Shown: positions 53,799 to 63,565, counted from the first letter of the stretch. The stretch is DNA of 64,000 bases from Sphingomonas aliaeris (GCF_016743815.1 NZ_CP061035.1:2978501-3042500), one strand, 5' to 3'. Notes: a model not told the origin generated them from the letters alone. Made by a program: numbers and translations.

Positions 53799-55126
53799 GA
53801 GCGCGCCTTGCCCTTCGACGCCGCAGCCGGCCCGGTCCCGAGCCGCGCGAGCGTCCGCAGCGCATAATCGAGTTGGAAGTCCTCGATCCCCTTGGCCTTC
53901 AGCTGATCGGGCGTCGCGGTGAAGCGCGGATCGTCCTTGGTATCCTCCATCAGCGCCTTGTCGTCCGCCTTGACCTCGTTGATCAGGTGACGGCGCAGAT
54001 CGTCCTCGCGGAACACGGGCCGCGTCTTGTAGTCGGGGTCGCTGATCTGCGGCACCTTGATATCGGGCTCGATCCCGCCTTCCTGCACGGATCGGCCGGA
54101 CGGCGTGTAATAGCGCGACGTCGTCAGGCGCAGCGCGGTGTTGCCGCCCAGATCCAGCACGGTCTGCACGGAACCCTTGCCGAACGACCGCACGCCCATC
54201 ACCAGCGCGCGGTGCTGATCCTGCAACGCGCCCGCGACGATTTCCGAAGCGGAAGCCGAACCGGAATTTACCAGCACGATCGTCGGCAGCCCGCGCGACG
54301 GATCGCCGGGCTTGGCGTAGAAACGCTCGATATCGTTCTTCTCGCGGCCACGTTCGGACACGATCTCGCCGAAGTTCAAGAAGGAATCGGCGACGTCGAT
54401 CGCCTCGTCGCGAAGCCCGCCGCCATTGTCGCGCAGATCGACGATCCAGCCGATCGGTGCATGGCCCAACTGCTTCTGCACGCCAGCCATGCCTGCCCGC
54501 ACCGCGGCGCCCGTATCCTGCGAGAATGTGTTGATGTTCAGGATGCCGATCCCGTTCTTCACTTCCCACTTCACTGGTCGCTGCACGATCCGTTCGCGCA
54601 CCAGCGCCACGTCCATCGGCTTGTCGCGACCCGGACGGATGATCGTCAGCGCGACCTTCGTGCCCGGCGGCCCGCGCATCTGCGAGATCGCTTCGTCCAA
54701 CGTCAGGCCGTAGATCAGCTTGCCGTCGATATGCGTGATGTAGTCGCCGGATTTCAGCCCCGCGCGATAACCCGGCGTATCTTCCTGCGGGGAGATGATC
54801 TTGACCGCGCCGTCCTCCGCCGTGACGGTCAGGCCGAGCCCGCCATAGCTGCCCATCGTCTGGATTTTGAGGTTGTCGTAATCCAGCCCGCTTTCATACG
54901 CGCTGTGCGGGTCGAGCGCGGCGAGCATGCCGTCGATCGCGCCCTTGATAAGGACCTTGTCCTCGACCTTGTCGACATAGGTCGCCTTCACCCGGGCGAA
55001 CACGTCCATGAACTGGTCGAGTTCGTTATAGGCGTTGGAATCGACCGCCGCCATCGCAGCGGTACCGGCGGGGACGACCGCAAGCGCGAGGGCGATCGCG
55101 CTGGCCTGGAGAAACGGACGAGCCAT
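53795..55126 (-). CDS. ctpA: S41 family C-terminal processing peptidase (CtpA/Prc)
   Basis: Periplasmic serine protease of 443 residues. A signal peptide (MARPFLQASAIALALAVVPA) is followed by an N-terminal helical part, a PDZ domain (GSYGGLGLTVTAEDGAVKII to GDYITHIDG), and the S41 domain with catalytic Ser in VLVNSGSASASEIVAGALQD and Lys in SFGKGSVQT. The strand pattern GWIVDLRDNGGGL is typical. It sits directly downstream of the EnvC-like gene, a pairing common in proteobacteria for cell-wall turnover. Confidence 0.93.
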   Translation of the reverse strand: MARPFLQASAIALALAVVPAGTAAMAAVDSNAYNELDQFMDVFARVKATYVDKVEDKVLIKGAIDGMLAALDPHSAYESGLDYDNLKIQTMGSYGGLGLTVTAEDGAVKIISPQEDTPGYRAGLKSGDYITHIDGKLIYGLTLDEAISQMRGPPGTKVALTIIRPGRDKPMDVALVRERIVQRPVKWEVKNGIGILNINTFSQDTGAAVRAGMAGVQKQLGHAPIGWIVDLRDNGGGLRDEAIDVADSFLNFGEIVSERGREKNDIERFYAKPGDPSRGLPTIVLVNSGSASASEIVAGALQDQHRALVMGVRSFGKGSVQTVLDLGGNTALRLTTSRYYTPSGRSVQEGGIEPDIKVPQISDPDYKTRPVFREDDLRRHLINEVKADDKALMEDTKDDPRFTATPDQLKAKGIEDFQLDYALRTLARLGTGPAAASKGKARS

Positions 55127-55321
55127 AGAAACGAGTGTCTCTTCGAACAGGGGAAACAGGTGTGCCGTGACCCTAGCGGGTTATTCGGTGCGGATCAAAG
55201 CGGCTTCCGACTGAACGGGAGGTGAGCGGCGACATTCTTGTCCTCGTTTCTGGACGGGAGTGGTCGAGATAAGTCGGCATTCGGCTGCTATAGCCCTCCA
55301 TCGATAGCAACCCACCCCCGG

Positions 55322-55342
55322 CCCCTCCCTTTCAGGGAGGGG
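55322..55342. terminator. hairpin between envC and ctpA, weak terminator candidate
   Basis: CCCCTCCCT-TTC-AGGGAGGGG is a perfect 9-bp stem located 10 bp beyond the envC stop. No T-tract follows in either direction, so it may be an RNA-stabilising or attenuating hairpin rather than a terminator. The rest of the 226-bp gap shows no gene. Confidence 0.4.
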
Positions 55343-55352
55343 AGAAGAGAGG

Positions 55353-56534
55353 TCAGCCGACCAATGGGGTCATGTCGATCGCGCGTCCGCGGCGGCGCAA
55401 TTCGACCGTGATGCGTGCATCGTCGCTATCCACCGCGCGTCCGATCGGCTGCCCCTGCTCGATGCGCTGCCCGACCCGCGCCGATATCAGCCCCAAACCG
55501 GATATTAGCGACGTCCAACCGTCCCCGTGATGGAGGATGACGATCGTGCCATAGCCCCGGAAGGGCGCGGCATAGGCGACCCGGCCGGCGGCAGGCGCGA
55601 CGACGGTAGAGCCGCGTGCCGTTGCGATCGTCACCCCGCGCGAGCGAACGCCGGCCTCCGACACTTCGCCTAGGCCGACCACCACCCTTCCCATCGCCGG
55701 CAAGCGGTATGGCGGCGCAGCGTGTGACCAGGATGTCGTGTCGACCGGCGACGCGACCTCGCCGGGCCGTAACGGACGCGGCAGCGGGCCGGGCAAGGAC
55801 GCCAGACTGTCGCGTATGCCCGCCTGATCGCCCATCCGGTCCATCAGATCGACGATATCGCGCGCGCGCTCCCCCAGTGCGATCGCGCGGTCCGATCTGA
55901 ACAATGCGGTCCGGCCAAGCGATTGCGATCGCAAGCGATGCTCCGCCTCCAGTCTGGTGAGCGCGAGCCGTTGCGTCTCCATCCGCTGGCGTGCCTCGCC
56001 GAGTGCGCGCGTGGCGGTGGCGGCGTCGGCCTGCAACTGCCGCGTACGGGCCAGATCAGCGCGGACACCGCGCGTGCGATCGCGGATCACGGGCAGCGTG
56101 CTGGCGAGGACCGCACGAACATGAACGATATCCTGAAGCGATCCGGGGCGGACGACGCTCAGCATCGCCGGCCGTCGCGCCAGCGCCTGCAACGCGGCGA
56201 CCAGACGCACGATCGGCCCCTGCTGCTCATCCAGCCGCGCGCGTTGTCGGCGCATCATCCGCGCGATGATGTCGATACGCGCTTGTCCCGCCGCGATATC
56301 GGCCTCGGCCTGCTGGATGCGCGCCGCGACCGCAGCTTCCTGCTGGCGCGCCTTCGCCGCCTGATCCAGTTCGCCCGACGCCTTCCTGTCGAGCGCGGCG
56401 GATCGCGCGGCGGCGGCGGCGGACTGCGCCTTCGCATCGGCCAGCCGCTTACGCTGGTCCTGTGCCGGCGCCGACACCGCGATACCGGCACCCGCGAACA
56501 TGAGTACCGCGATCCAGACCATTCGCGCGTTCAT
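55353..56534 (-). CDS. envC: murein hydrolase activator EnvC-like protein
   Basis: A 393-residue periplasmic protein. The signal peptide (MNARMVWIAVLMFAGAGIAV) precedes a long coiled coil (about 25-240, rich in Ala, Arg, Gln, Glu) and a C-terminal LytM/M23-like domain (RGVTIATARGSTVVAPAAGR, GTIVILHHGDGWTSLISGL). The second zinc-binding HxH is replaced (LISGL), so, as in EnvC, the domain is probably catalytically dead and activates amidases at division. It follows rlmH by 3 bp. Confidence 0.87.
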   Translation of the reverse strand: MNARMVWIAVLMFAGAGIAVSAPAQDQRKRLADAKAQSAAAAARSAALDRKASGELDQAAKARQQEAAVAARIQQAEADIAAGQARIDIIARMMRRQRARLDEQQGPIVRLVAALQALARRPAMLSVVRPGSLQDIVHVRAVLASTLPVIRDRTRGVRADLARTRQLQADAATATRALGEARQRMETQRLALTRLEAEHRLRSQSLGRTALFRSDRAIALGERARDIVDLMDRMGDQAGIRDSLASLPGPLPRPLRPGEVASPVDTTSWSHAAPPYRLPAMGRVVVGLGEVSEAGVRSRGVTIATARGSTVVAPAAGRVAYAAPFRGYGTIVILHHGDGWTSLISGLGLISARVGQRIEQGQPIGRAVDSDDARITVELRRRGRAIDMTPLVG

Positions 56535-56537
56535 GCG

Positions 56538-56960
56538 CTAACCTTCGCGATGATAAGGATGATTGGCAAGGATGCTGGCGGCGCGCCACAATTGCTCGGC
56601 AAGCATCGCGCGGGCGAGCATGTGCGGCCAGGTCGCGCGTCCGAACGACAGCAACAGGTCCGCGCCCGCGCGGTCCGCGTCGTCGAATCCGTCGGCCGCC
56701 CCGATCATGAACCGCGTCTCGCGCACGCCGTCGTCGCGCCAGCGGCCGAGTTTATCGGCAAACGCCCTGGACGGCATCACCTCGCCCAGTTCGTCGAGCA
56801 TGACGATCCGGGTCTGCGGATCGACCGGCGGCACCTTACCGCCCGTGTCCGGCAGCTCGGTGATCTTCGTCGGCCAGGTCACGCGCTTCAGATAGCGCGC
56901 GACCAGATCAGCCTCCGGGCTCCGCCCGATCCGCCCCCGCGCGACGATATGCAGCAGCAC
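56538..56960 (-). CDS. rlmH: 23S rRNA (pseudouridine-1915-N3)-methyltransferase RlmH
   Basis: SPOUT methyltransferase of 140 residues, near the usual 155. It methylates a pseudouridine of 23S rRNA helix 69 using S-adenosylmethionine. Visible are the central IVMLDELGEVMPSRAFADKL, the glycine loop FMIGAADGFDDADR, and the C-terminal ILANHPYHRE with the conserved His-Pro-Tyr-His. Classic gene order rsfS-rlmH follows. Confidence 0.92.
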   Translation of the reverse strand: MLLHIVARGRIGRSPEADLVARYLKRVTWPTKITELPDTGGKVPPVDPQTRIVMLDELGEVMPSRAFADKLGRWRDDGVRETRFMIGAADGFDDADRAGADLLLSFGRATWPHMLARAMLAEQLWRAASILANHPYHREG

Positions 56961-57002
56961 CCGGCTAGATCCGGTGCGCCAGATTATTTCGCACCGGCCG
57001 GG

Positions 57003-57443
57003 TCAGTCGTCCGAGTCGTCGGACGTGTCGAACTCGGCGAAGTCGGGATGCAGCGCAGGCTTGGCTGCCGGTTCCGGCGCGTCGCCGAACGCCCACATCC
57101 GCTCCAGATTGTAGAAGCTGCGCACTTCCGGGCGGAACAGATGCACGATCACATCCCCCGCATCGATCAGCACCCAATCGGCCGTGGGCAAACCTTCGAT
57201 CCGCGTCTGGCGGCCGAGTTCGCCCTTGATCTTTTCCTGCAGTTTCTGCGCCATGCTGGCGACCTGCCGGGTCGAACGACCGCTGGCGATGATCATGAAG
57301 TCGGCGATGCTCGATTTGCCGGCCAGCGGGATCGATACCGTCTCGACGGCCTGATCGTCGTCGAGGCTCGCCATGATCAGCGCGTGGAGCGCGGCCACTT
57401 CCTCGGGATCGGTCGCGCGGATGACGGGGGAAGTAGAGGCCAA
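57003..57443 (-). CDS. rsfS: ribosome silencing factor RsfS
   Basis: Binds ribosomal protein L14 and blocks subunit joining in starvation. About 146 residues. The conserved domain runs from LHALIMASLDDDQAVETVSI through IADFMIIASGRSTRQVASMA and ADWVLIDAGDVIVHLF to RSFYNLERMW. Because the conserved part begins before the first good ATG (57374), the TTG at 57443, with AGGAA 6 nt upstream, is the likelier start. An acidic tail follows. Gene order nadD-rsfS-rlmH is standard. Confidence 0.88.
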   Translation of the reverse strand: MASTSPVIRATDPEEVAALHALIMASLDDDQAVETVSIPLAGKSSIADFMIIASGRSTRQVASMAQKLQEKIKGELGRQTRIEGLPTADWVLIDAGDVIVHLFRPEVRSFYNLERMWAFGDAPEPAAKPALHPDFAEFDTSDDSDD

Positions 57444-57451
57444 GACAGTTC

Positions 57452-58066
57452 CTATGTTGATCGGGTGAAGTGCCGCATCCAAGCGGGATCGGCCATGCGC
57501 GCGGCAGTCGCGGAGGTCGGGTCGGGGCGGAATCGCAACAGCACGAGTGCCGGCAGTCTCCACATCGTCCAGCTTTTTGCCTGGTATGCGGGCCGCTGCC
57601 AGCGTCGCAACCAACCCATTGCGGGACCCGCATGGGCAGCATGCTCATAACCCGGACGCGCGATTACCGCAATCGGCATCGTGCGCGCTATTCCGCGCCA
57701 ATCTCGCCACCGGTCGAATTGCGCGAGATTATCCCCGCCCATCAACCAGATGAAGCGATTTCGGGGGTAAAGCCGGACGAGACCGCGCAAAGTGTCGATC
57801 GTATAGCGCGTGCCCAGCCGCGCCTCGATATCGGTCGCCCGGATCGGCGCCCGCCGCGCCATCGCGCGCGCGGACCGCAACCGCGCGGCCAGCGGCGCCA
57901 TGTCGGTCGCCCCCGCCTTCAACGGATTGCCGGGCGACACCAGCCACCATACCTCGTCCAGATCCAGCGCCCGCATCGCGGCCAGGCTGATTGCCCGATG
58001 CCCCGAATGCGCCGGATTGAACGATCCGCCGAGCAAGCCGATGCGTTTCAAAATTCCACGGACCAA
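57452..58066 (-). CDS. nadD: nicotinate-nucleotide adenylyltransferase NadD
   Basis: Makes deamido-NAD from nicotinate mononucleotide and ATP. It has 204 residues. The nucleotidyltransferase motif is GLLGGSFNPAHSGH with the GxFNPxHxGH pattern; next are WWLVSPGNPLK, DTLRGLVRLYP and LMGGDNLAQFDRW. The usual C-terminal SST-x-iR motif is weak. The start (ATG 58066) lies inside the 3' end of the toxin gene by 19 bp, so the toxin-antitoxin pair precedes it in the transcript. Confidence 0.9.
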   Translation of the reverse strand: MVRGILKRIGLLGGSFNPAHSGHRAISLAAMRALDLDEVWWLVSPGNPLKAGATDMAPLAARLRSARAMARRAPIRATDIEARLGTRYTIDTLRGLVRLYPRNRFIWLMGGDNLAQFDRWRDWRGIARTMPIAVIARPGYEHAAHAGPAMGWLRRWQRPAYQAKSWTMWRLPALVLLRFRPDPTSATAARMADPAWMRHFTRST

Positions 58067-58341
58067 TCCTGCCGTTCGTGGGGGACGCGTAACACCTGAA
58101 CCTTGCCCACATCTTCGAGCACGCGATACCTGATGACATATGGTGTTTCATAGACTCGCAGGATGCGCGTCCCATCGCGAAGCGGCCTACCGCCGCGTGG
58201 GAAGTCCGCCAGCCACCTGGCCCGATACCTGATGGTCGCCAAAAGGCGTACCGCATAATCCGCGCTGCCGTTGCGATCCAACCAAGCGTCGATCCGGCGG
58301 ATGTCTTCGAACGCCGGGGTCGTCCATTCTATTTCGAACAT
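58048..58341 (-). CDS. ParE/RelE-family toxin
   Basis: A 97-residue toxin-like protein. The ParE/RelE fold is indicated by EIEWTTPAFEDIRRIDAWLD, the central FPRGGRPLRDGTRILRV and the closing strand VQVLRVPHERQDW. ParE members poison gyrase, while RelE members cut mRNA; the sequence fits ParE better (helical hairpin at the start). It overlaps the antitoxin by 13 bp and nadD by 19 bp, so it is embedded in a housekeeping transcript. Confidence 0.85.
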   Translation of the reverse strand: MFEIEWTTPAFEDIRRIDAWLDRNGSADYAVRLLATIRYRARWLADFPRGGRPLRDGTRILRVYETPYVIRYRVLEDVGKVQVLRVPHERQDWSVEF

Positions 58342-58604
58342 CGAGCGCGGTGTTTGGCGATCATGCCATCCAATGCCGCCATGACCTGCTTATGCGGTAC
58401 CACGTCGCCGCGATCGGCGGCGTCGATGCCGACTTGAACGAAGGCATCGAAATCGGCTTCGCTTTCCACCACGCGACGAATCGCGTCGGCTGCGAATTCG
58501 GCATTTGTAACGCCGCGCTTTTCCGCAAGTCGTTCGATCAGGGCAAGTGTCTGCGCATCGACCTCTGCTGTAATACTCGACGAAATGGGAGCCGGATGGT
58601 TCAT
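58329..58604 (-). CDS. ribbon-helix-helix (ParD-like) antitoxin
   Basis: A 91-residue protein. The N-terminal SSSITAEVDAQTLALIERLA and EKRGVTNAEFAADAIRRVVE form a likely ribbon-helix-helix DNA-binding domain; the C-terminal acidic part (SEADFDAFVQVGIDAADRGD) should wrap the toxin. It precedes the toxin gene, the usual order, with a 13-bp overlap. It probably represses its own promoter in the 31-bp gap to proA, although transcription from proA would read through. Confidence 0.82.
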   Translation of the reverse strand: MNHPAPISSSITAEVDAQTLALIERLAEKRGVTNAEFAADAIRRVVESEADFDAFVQVGIDAADRGDVVPHKQVMAALDGMIAKHRARCSK

Positions 58605-58635
58605 GTGAAAAGATTAGGCCGGGACCACGCAATCA

Positions 58636-59910
58636 TCAAGGCCGCACCTGTCCGGTGCCTCGCCCGACCCATTTGTAGGTCGTAAGCCCCTCCAGCGCGA
58701 CCGGGCCGCGGGCGTGCAGGCGCCCGGTCGCGATGCCGATTTCGCCGCCAAGCCCGAACTCGCCCCCGTCCGCGAACTGGGTGGAGGCGTTCCACAGCAC
58801 GATCGCGCTATCGACCGTCGCGAGAAAACGGTTCGCGACCGCCTCATCCTCGGCAACGATGGCGTCGGTGTGATGCGACCCGTGGGCAGCGATGTGCGCG
58901 ATTGCCGCATCCACCCCATCCACGATCGCGACCGAGGCGATCGCCTCCAGATATTCCGTATCCCAGTCGGCGGCATCCGCGGTGGCGATCGCAGGATCGA
59001 TCGCGCGGGCCGCGGCGTCACCGCGCACTTCGCATCCTCCGTCCGTCAACGCGCGGAGCAGTTCGGCGCTGGCCGGATAATCGCAGTCGATCAGCAGGGT
59101 CTCCATCGCGCCGCACACGCCGGTCCGCCGCAGCTTGGCGTTGACGACGATCGCCGCCGCCATCTTCGGGTCTGCCGAGGCGTGCACATAGACGTGGTTG
59201 ATCCCGTCGAGATGCGCGAGGATCGGGACCTTCGCCTCGTTCTGGACGCGCGCGACCAGACTCTTCCCGCCACGCGGAACGATCAGGTCAATCGCGCCAT
59301 CAGCCGTCAGCATGGCCCCGACCGCCGCCCGGTCGGTGGTCTGGACGAGTTGCACCAGATCGGTCGGAACGCCTGCTTCCTCCAGCCCGCGCACGAATGC
59401 GGCATGGATCGCGCGGTTGCTGCGCGCGGCTTCGGATCCCCCACGAAGGATGACCGCATTGCCCGCCATCACGCACAAGGCGGCGGCATCCGCGGTCACG
59501 TTCGGCCGGCTTTCGTAAATGATCCCGATCACGCCGATCGGCACGCGGACCCGCGACAGTTTCAGGCCGTTCGGGCGTTCAGTTTCCTCGATCAACGTCC
59601 CCGCCGGATCGGGGAGCGCCGCGATCGCATCCACCCCCGCCGCCATATTGGCGACGCGCTCCTCGTCCAGCATCAACCGATCGAGCAGGGCCGCGGACAG
59701 GCCCGCCGTCCGCGCCTGCGCCATATCCTCCTCGTTCGCGGCCAAAATCTCGGGCGCCGCATCGCGCAAGGCACGCGCCGCCGCGACGAGCGCCTTCGGT
59801 TTCGCACCCGGCGGCAGCGCGGCCACGCGACCGGCGGCGGAACGCGCGCGTCGTCCCATATCTGCGATCATCGCTTCGGGCGCGCGGGAGAGGTCGGTCG
59901 TTTCGCTCAT
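58636..59910 (-). CDS. proA: glutamate-5-semialdehyde dehydrogenase (gamma-glutamyl phosphate reductase)
   Basis: Second step of proline synthesis: reduces gamma-glutamyl phosphate to glutamate semialdehyde with NADPH. It has 424 residues. The aldehyde-dehydrogenase-like fold shows RVPIGVIGIIYESRPNVTAD and LCVMAGNAVILRGGSEAARS, and the catalytic Cys is in RRTGVCGAMETLLID. Late motifs are GSHHTDAIVAED and GEFGLGGEIGIATGRLHARG, split around ASTQFADG. Complete. First gene before the toxin-antitoxin pair. Confidence 0.94.
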   Translation of the reverse strand: MSETTDLSRAPEAMIADMGRRARSAAGRVAALPPGAKPKALVAAARALRDAAPEILAANEEDMAQARTAGLSAALLDRLMLDEERVANMAAGVDAIAALPDPAGTLIEETERPNGLKLSRVRVPIGVIGIIYESRPNVTADAAALCVMAGNAVILRGGSEAARSNRAIHAAFVRGLEEAGVPTDLVQLVQTTDRAAVGAMLTADGAIDLIVPRGGKSLVARVQNEAKVPILAHLDGINHVYVHASADPKMAAAIVVNAKLRRTGVCGAMETLLIDCDYPASAELLRALTDGGCEVRGDAAARAIDPAIATADAADWDTEYLEAIASVAIVDGVDAAIAHIAAHGSHHTDAIVAEDEAVANRFLATVDSAIVLWNASTQFADGGEFGLGGEIGIATGRLHARGPVALEGLTTYKWVGRGTGQVRP

Positions 59911-59987
59911 GAGCTTTCGCTAACATGCTGCCCGGCGCTGCCAAAGCCCTATCGCTTTTGCACTTACGGGTGATAGGCTGCCCGACG

Positions 59988-61043
59988 ATGACGGGGGAAA
60001 TCGGAGCAGTGGGCGACATCGTCACGGGCGCGTTGCTTGGTCGTGCGGTGGAGCCGCGCGCGGGCGAAATGCATGGCAAGGCGCGCGGCACAGGACACGG
60101 CCTGTGCCTGAACTGCGGCACCGCGCTGATCGGGGACTTCTGCCACGCCTGCGGTCAGACCGAGCATGTCCACCGCACATTGGGCTCGATCGGGCACGAC
60201 CTGCTGCACGGCGTGTTCCATTTCGAGGGTAAGATTTGGCGGACGATCCCGATGCTCGTCCTGCATCCCGGCGCGCTGACGCGGCGCTATGTCGCCGGCG
60301 AACGCGCCCGGTTCGTCTCGCCACTCGCTTTGTTCCTGTTCATTGTGTTCCTGCTCTTCGCGACGATCCACAGTTTCGCGGGCGAATTCGACGGGCCTAA
60401 CCTCAACGAGGTCCAGCGTGCCCGTGCGACCAGGATGATCGACGATCAACTGGGCGAGGCACTGGCCAAACAGCGCTCGCCTGGCGACATGACGCCCGAG
60501 GACCGGACCGAACTCGCCCTGACGATAAAGGGCCTGCAGGCCGCCCGGACGTCGATGCGATCGCTGCAGCCCGGCGATAAGGATTTTCGCTTCACCGACA
60601 TGAAGACTGGGTGGCCCGCGCTCGATCGCGGCATATCCAAGGCCAATGCGAACCCCGGACTCGTCCTCTACAAGCTGCAATCGAGCGCATATAAATACAG
60701 CTGGGCGCTGATCCCGATTTCGACGCCGTTCGTTGCGTTGTTGTTCCTTTGGCGCCGCCGGTATCGGCTGTACGATCACGCGATCTTCGTGACCTATTCC
60801 CTCACCTTCATGATGGGATTGGTCATCCTGCTGACGCTGCTGAATAATGTCGGAGCACCGAACTGGGTGTTCTCGACCGCGATACCGTTCATTCCGCCCA
60901 TCCATATGTTCGCGCAATTGCGGGGTGCATATGGCCTGCGCAAGCGATCGGCATTGTGGCGAACGGTCGCGTTGCTCGTATTCGCGTTCGTCGCGCTGCT
61001 GGCCTTCGGCACCCTGATGCTCGTCATGGGGCTGACCGGCTGA
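59988..61043 (+). CDS. DUF3667 membrane protein
   Basis: A 351-residue protein. A zinc-ribbon-like start has CLNCGTALIGDFCHACGQ, the mark of DUF3667, followed by TEHVHRTLGSIGHDLLHGVF. About five membrane helices come after a long polar middle region. The ATG at 59988 is used; upstream in-frame codons overlap the proA promoter side. Function of the family is unknown. Divergent from proA and convergent with the small secreted protein gene. Confidence 0.82.
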   Translation: MTGEIGAVGDIVTGALLGRAVEPRAGEMHGKARGTGHGLCLNCGTALIGDFCHACGQTEHVHRTLGSIGHDLLHGVFHFEGKIWRTIPMLVLHPGALTRRYVAGERARFVSPLALFLFIVFLLFATIHSFAGEFDGPNLNEVQRARATRMIDDQLGEALAKQRSPGDMTPEDRTELALTIKGLQAARTSMRSLQPGDKDFRFTDMKTGWPALDRGISKANANPGLVLYKLQSSAYKYSWALIPISTPFVALLFLWRRRYRLYDHAIFVTYSLTFMMGLVILLTLLNNVGAPNWVFSTAIPFIPPIHMFAQLRGAYGLRKRSALWRTVALLVFAFVALLAFGTLMLVMGLTG

Positions 61044-61056
61044 CCGTTCCGACGGC

Positions 61057-61452
61057 TCAGCTCTTCTTCGTGCAGGGATAGCGTTTCGCGAGGACCAACG
61101 CGAAACCCTGTTTGAGCGGGATATCGCGCCCCGCTTCCGGGATCGACTGGAGCGCGGTCAGGAACTCGCCTCCTCCCATCTTCGTGCCCTTTGGCGGACA
61201 AGCCAGCGGTGGCTTGCCGGCCGCCTGACGCGCATCGGCCTCCTGCTTGAGCGCCATGCCCGCAATCCGCGCCTCTTCCTTGACCTCGCCCAGATCTCCC
61301 GACGCCAGCGCCAGCGGACCCAGCCCCTTCAGATTAGCGACTTTGGCGAGGAACGTGCGGACCGTCATCGTACCGGCGGGCGGCGTGGCCGCCTGTGCCG
61401 GCGCCAGCACCATCACCGATAGGAGCCCAAGCACCGAACCCATCGTCTTCAT
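61057..61452 (-). CDS. hypothetical periplasmic protein
   Basis: A 131-residue exported protein. Signal peptide (MKTMGSVLGLLSVMVLAPAQ-A) from the ATG at 61452. The mature part is helical with a Cys pair (PLACPPKGTK and RYPCTKKS) near the C-terminal half, suggesting one disulfide, and a K/R-rich end. Resembles Rap1a/Tai-type small immunity-like proteins in layout (two cysteines, ending RYPC), but this is only a resemblance. A terminator separates it from ftsH. Confidence 0.6.
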   Translation of the reverse strand: MKTMGSVLGLLSVMVLAPAQAATPPAGTMTVRTFLAKVANLKGLGPLALASGDLGEVKEEARIAGMALKQEADARQAAGKPPLACPPKGTKMGGGEFLTALQSIPEAGRDIPLKQGFALVLAKRYPCTKKS

Positions 61453-61459
61453 ACCAAAA

Positions 61460-61487
61460 CCCTCCCGCAAGCATGCTTGCGGGAGGG
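61460..61487 (-). terminator. rho-independent terminator of ftsH
   Basis: CCCTCCCGCAAGC and GCTTGCGGGAGGG form a perfect 13-bp stem with a minimal loop, followed on the minus strand by TTTTGG. It starts about 40 bp after the ftsH stop and ends 8 bp before the next ATG. Confidence 0.8.
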
Positions 61488-61526
61488 TTAGGTAGACGGT
61501 CATGAACCGTGGATTAAATCGAAGTG

Positions 61527-63485
61527 TCAGGCCCCGAGCGGGGTCGGATTTCCGAACGGTCCCTTGGGCCGCTTGGTCTTCGGGATCGACGTACCGGCCG
61601 CGGCAAGGACGGGCGCCTTGGGACCACCATCGCGGCTGATCGGCGTGCCCGCGATCAGTGCCTTGATCTCATCGCCGGTGATCGTCTCGAATTCGAGCAG
61701 GGCACCCGCAATCTCGTGCAGCTGATCGACGTGACGCGTGATCAGTTCGGTCGCGCGCTTGTGGCCGTCCTCGACGAGGCGACGGATTTCCCCATCGATC
61801 GCAAGTGCGGTCTCGTTCGACATGTTGTGCCGCTGGGTCTGCGAATAGCCGAGGAACGTCTCGCCCTGCTGCTCTTCATATTGCAGCGGGCCGATCGAGT
61901 CCGACATACCCCATTGCGTCACCATCGCACGGGCGAGCTTGGTCGCCTGCTTGATGTCCGACGATGCGCCGCTCGAAACCTTGTCGTGACCGAAGATGAC
62001 CTCCTCGGCGACACGACCGCCCATGACGGACGCCAGATCGGCATACATCTTGTCGCGATGGTACGAGTAATTGTCGCGTTCCGGCATCGACACGACCATT
62101 CCCAGCGCACCACCGCGCGGAATGATTGTCGCCTTGTGGATCGGATCGGACGCCTTTTCATGCACGCGAACCAAAGCGTGTCCGGCCTCGTGATAGGCAG
62201 TCATCCGCTTCTCGTCGTCGGTCATGACGAGCGACTTCCACTCGGTGCCCATGATGACACGATCCTTGGCAAGTTCGAACTGTGCCATCGCAACTAGCCG
62301 CTTGCCGAGACGCGCCGCCATCAGCGCCGCTTCGTTGACGAGATTCGCCAGATCGGCACCCGCCATTCCCGGCGTGCCGCGCGCGAGCGTGCGGGCATCG
62401 ACGTCGGGCGCAAGCGGCACCTTCTTCATGTGCACTTCGAGGATCTTCACGCGACCTTCGATATCCGGCAGCGGGACCGTGACGCGGCGATCGAAACGAC
62501 CCGGACGCAATAGCGCAGGATCGAGCACGTCGGGACGGTTCGTCGCGGCAACGATGATGATGCCTTCCGAAGCCTCGAAACCGTCCATCTCGACCAGAAG
62601 CTGATTCAGCGTCTGCTCGCGTTCGTCATTTCCGTTGCCGAGGCCGGCACCGCGATGACGACCGACGGCATCGATTTCGTCGATGAAGACGATGCATGGT
62701 GCCGACTTCTTCGCCTGTTCGAACATGTCGCGGACGCGGCTTGCACCGACGCCGACGAACATCTCGACAAAGTCCGAACCGGAAATCGTGAAGAACGGAA
62801 CGCCTGCCTCACCCGCGATCGCGCGGGCCAGCAGGGTCTTGCCGGTACCCGGCGAGCCGACGAGCAGCGCGCCCTTTGGAATCTTGCCACCCAGACGGGC
62901 GAACTTGGTCGGATCCTTGAGGAATTCGACGATCTCTTCCAGTTCCTCACGCGCTTCATCGATGCCGGCGACGTCGGCGAAGGTCACGCGACCTTCCTTC
63001 TGCGTCAGCATCTTGGCGCGCGACTTGCCGAAGCCCATCGCACCGGAGCCGGAATTCTTCTGCATCTGGCGCAACACGAAGAAGGCGATACCGAGGAACA
63101 GCAGGAACGGCAGCGACTGGACCAGGATGACCTGCCAGATTGCCGGGCCTTCTTCCGGTTTCGCAGTGATCGCGACGTTCTTCGCACGCAGGCGATCAAT
63201 CAGCTGAGGATCGGGCAGCGCATAAGTCTTGAACTTGGTGTCGTTCGTCAACGTGCCCGATATCACCTCGCCAGCGACATTCACGTCCTTGACGCTGCCT
63301 TCCTGAACCTTGTCGAGGAAAGACGAGTAAGCGATCGCCGTACCCGCTGGCTGACGGTTCGGCGAATCGAACATCGTCACGAAGACCGCGAGCGCGAGCA
63401 GGATGCCGACCCAGATCAAAAGGCTCTTCATCCACGGATTTGGGCCGTTTCCGTCCTGACCGGGCTGCTTGTCGTTATCGTTCAT
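61527..63485 (-). CDS. ftsH: ATP-dependent zinc metalloprotease FtsH
   Basis: Membrane-anchored AAA+ protease of 652 residues that degrades misfolded membrane proteins and short-lived regulators. Two N-terminal membrane helices flank a periplasmic domain. The AAA module has Walker [15 protein letters not shown], Walker [17 protein letters not shown], and the SRH region [16 protein letters not shown]. The zinc site is AYHEAGHAL with a distal acidic ligand. Pore loop is near [16 protein letters not shown]. Complete, with its own terminator. It lies downstream of tilS, the common order in proteobacteria. Confidence 0.96.
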   Translation of the reverse strand: MNDNDKQPGQDGNGPNPWMKSLLIWVGILLALAVFVTMFDSPNRQPAGTAIAYSSFLDKVQEGSVKDVNVAGEVISGTLTNDTKFKTYALPDPQLIDRLRAKNVAITAKPEEGPAIWQVILVQSLPFLLFLGIAFFVLRQMQKNSGSGAMGFGKSRAKMLTQKEGRVTFADVAGIDEAREELEEIVEFLKDPTKFARLGGKIPKGALLVGSPGTGKTLLARAIAGEAGVPFFTISGSDFVEMFVGVGASRVRDMFEQAKKSAPCIVFIDEIDAVGRHRGAGLGNGNDEREQTLNQLLVEMDGFEASEGIIIVAATNRPDVLDPALLRPGRFDRRVTVPLPDIEGRVKILEVHMKKVPLAPDVDARTLARGTPGMAGADLANLVNEAALMAARLGKRLVAMAQFELAKDRVIMGTEWKSLVMTDDEKRMTAYHEAGHALVRVHEKASDPIHKATIIPRGGALGMVVSMPERDNYSYHRDKMYADLASVMGGRVAEEVIFGHDKVSSGASSDIKQATKLARAMVTQWGMSDSIGPLQYEEQQGETFLGYSQTQRHNMSNETALAIDGEIRRLVEDGHKRATELITRHVDQLHEIAGALLEFETITGDEIKALIAGTPISRDGGPKAPVLAAAGTSIPKTKRPKGPFGNPTPLGA

Positions 63486-63565
63486 GGGGTTTTACGCACC
63501 TTTCTTGGTCCCAAGATAAGCGCACTGAAGTTAATGGCAATGCAACAGCGCCCAGAATACGCCGA

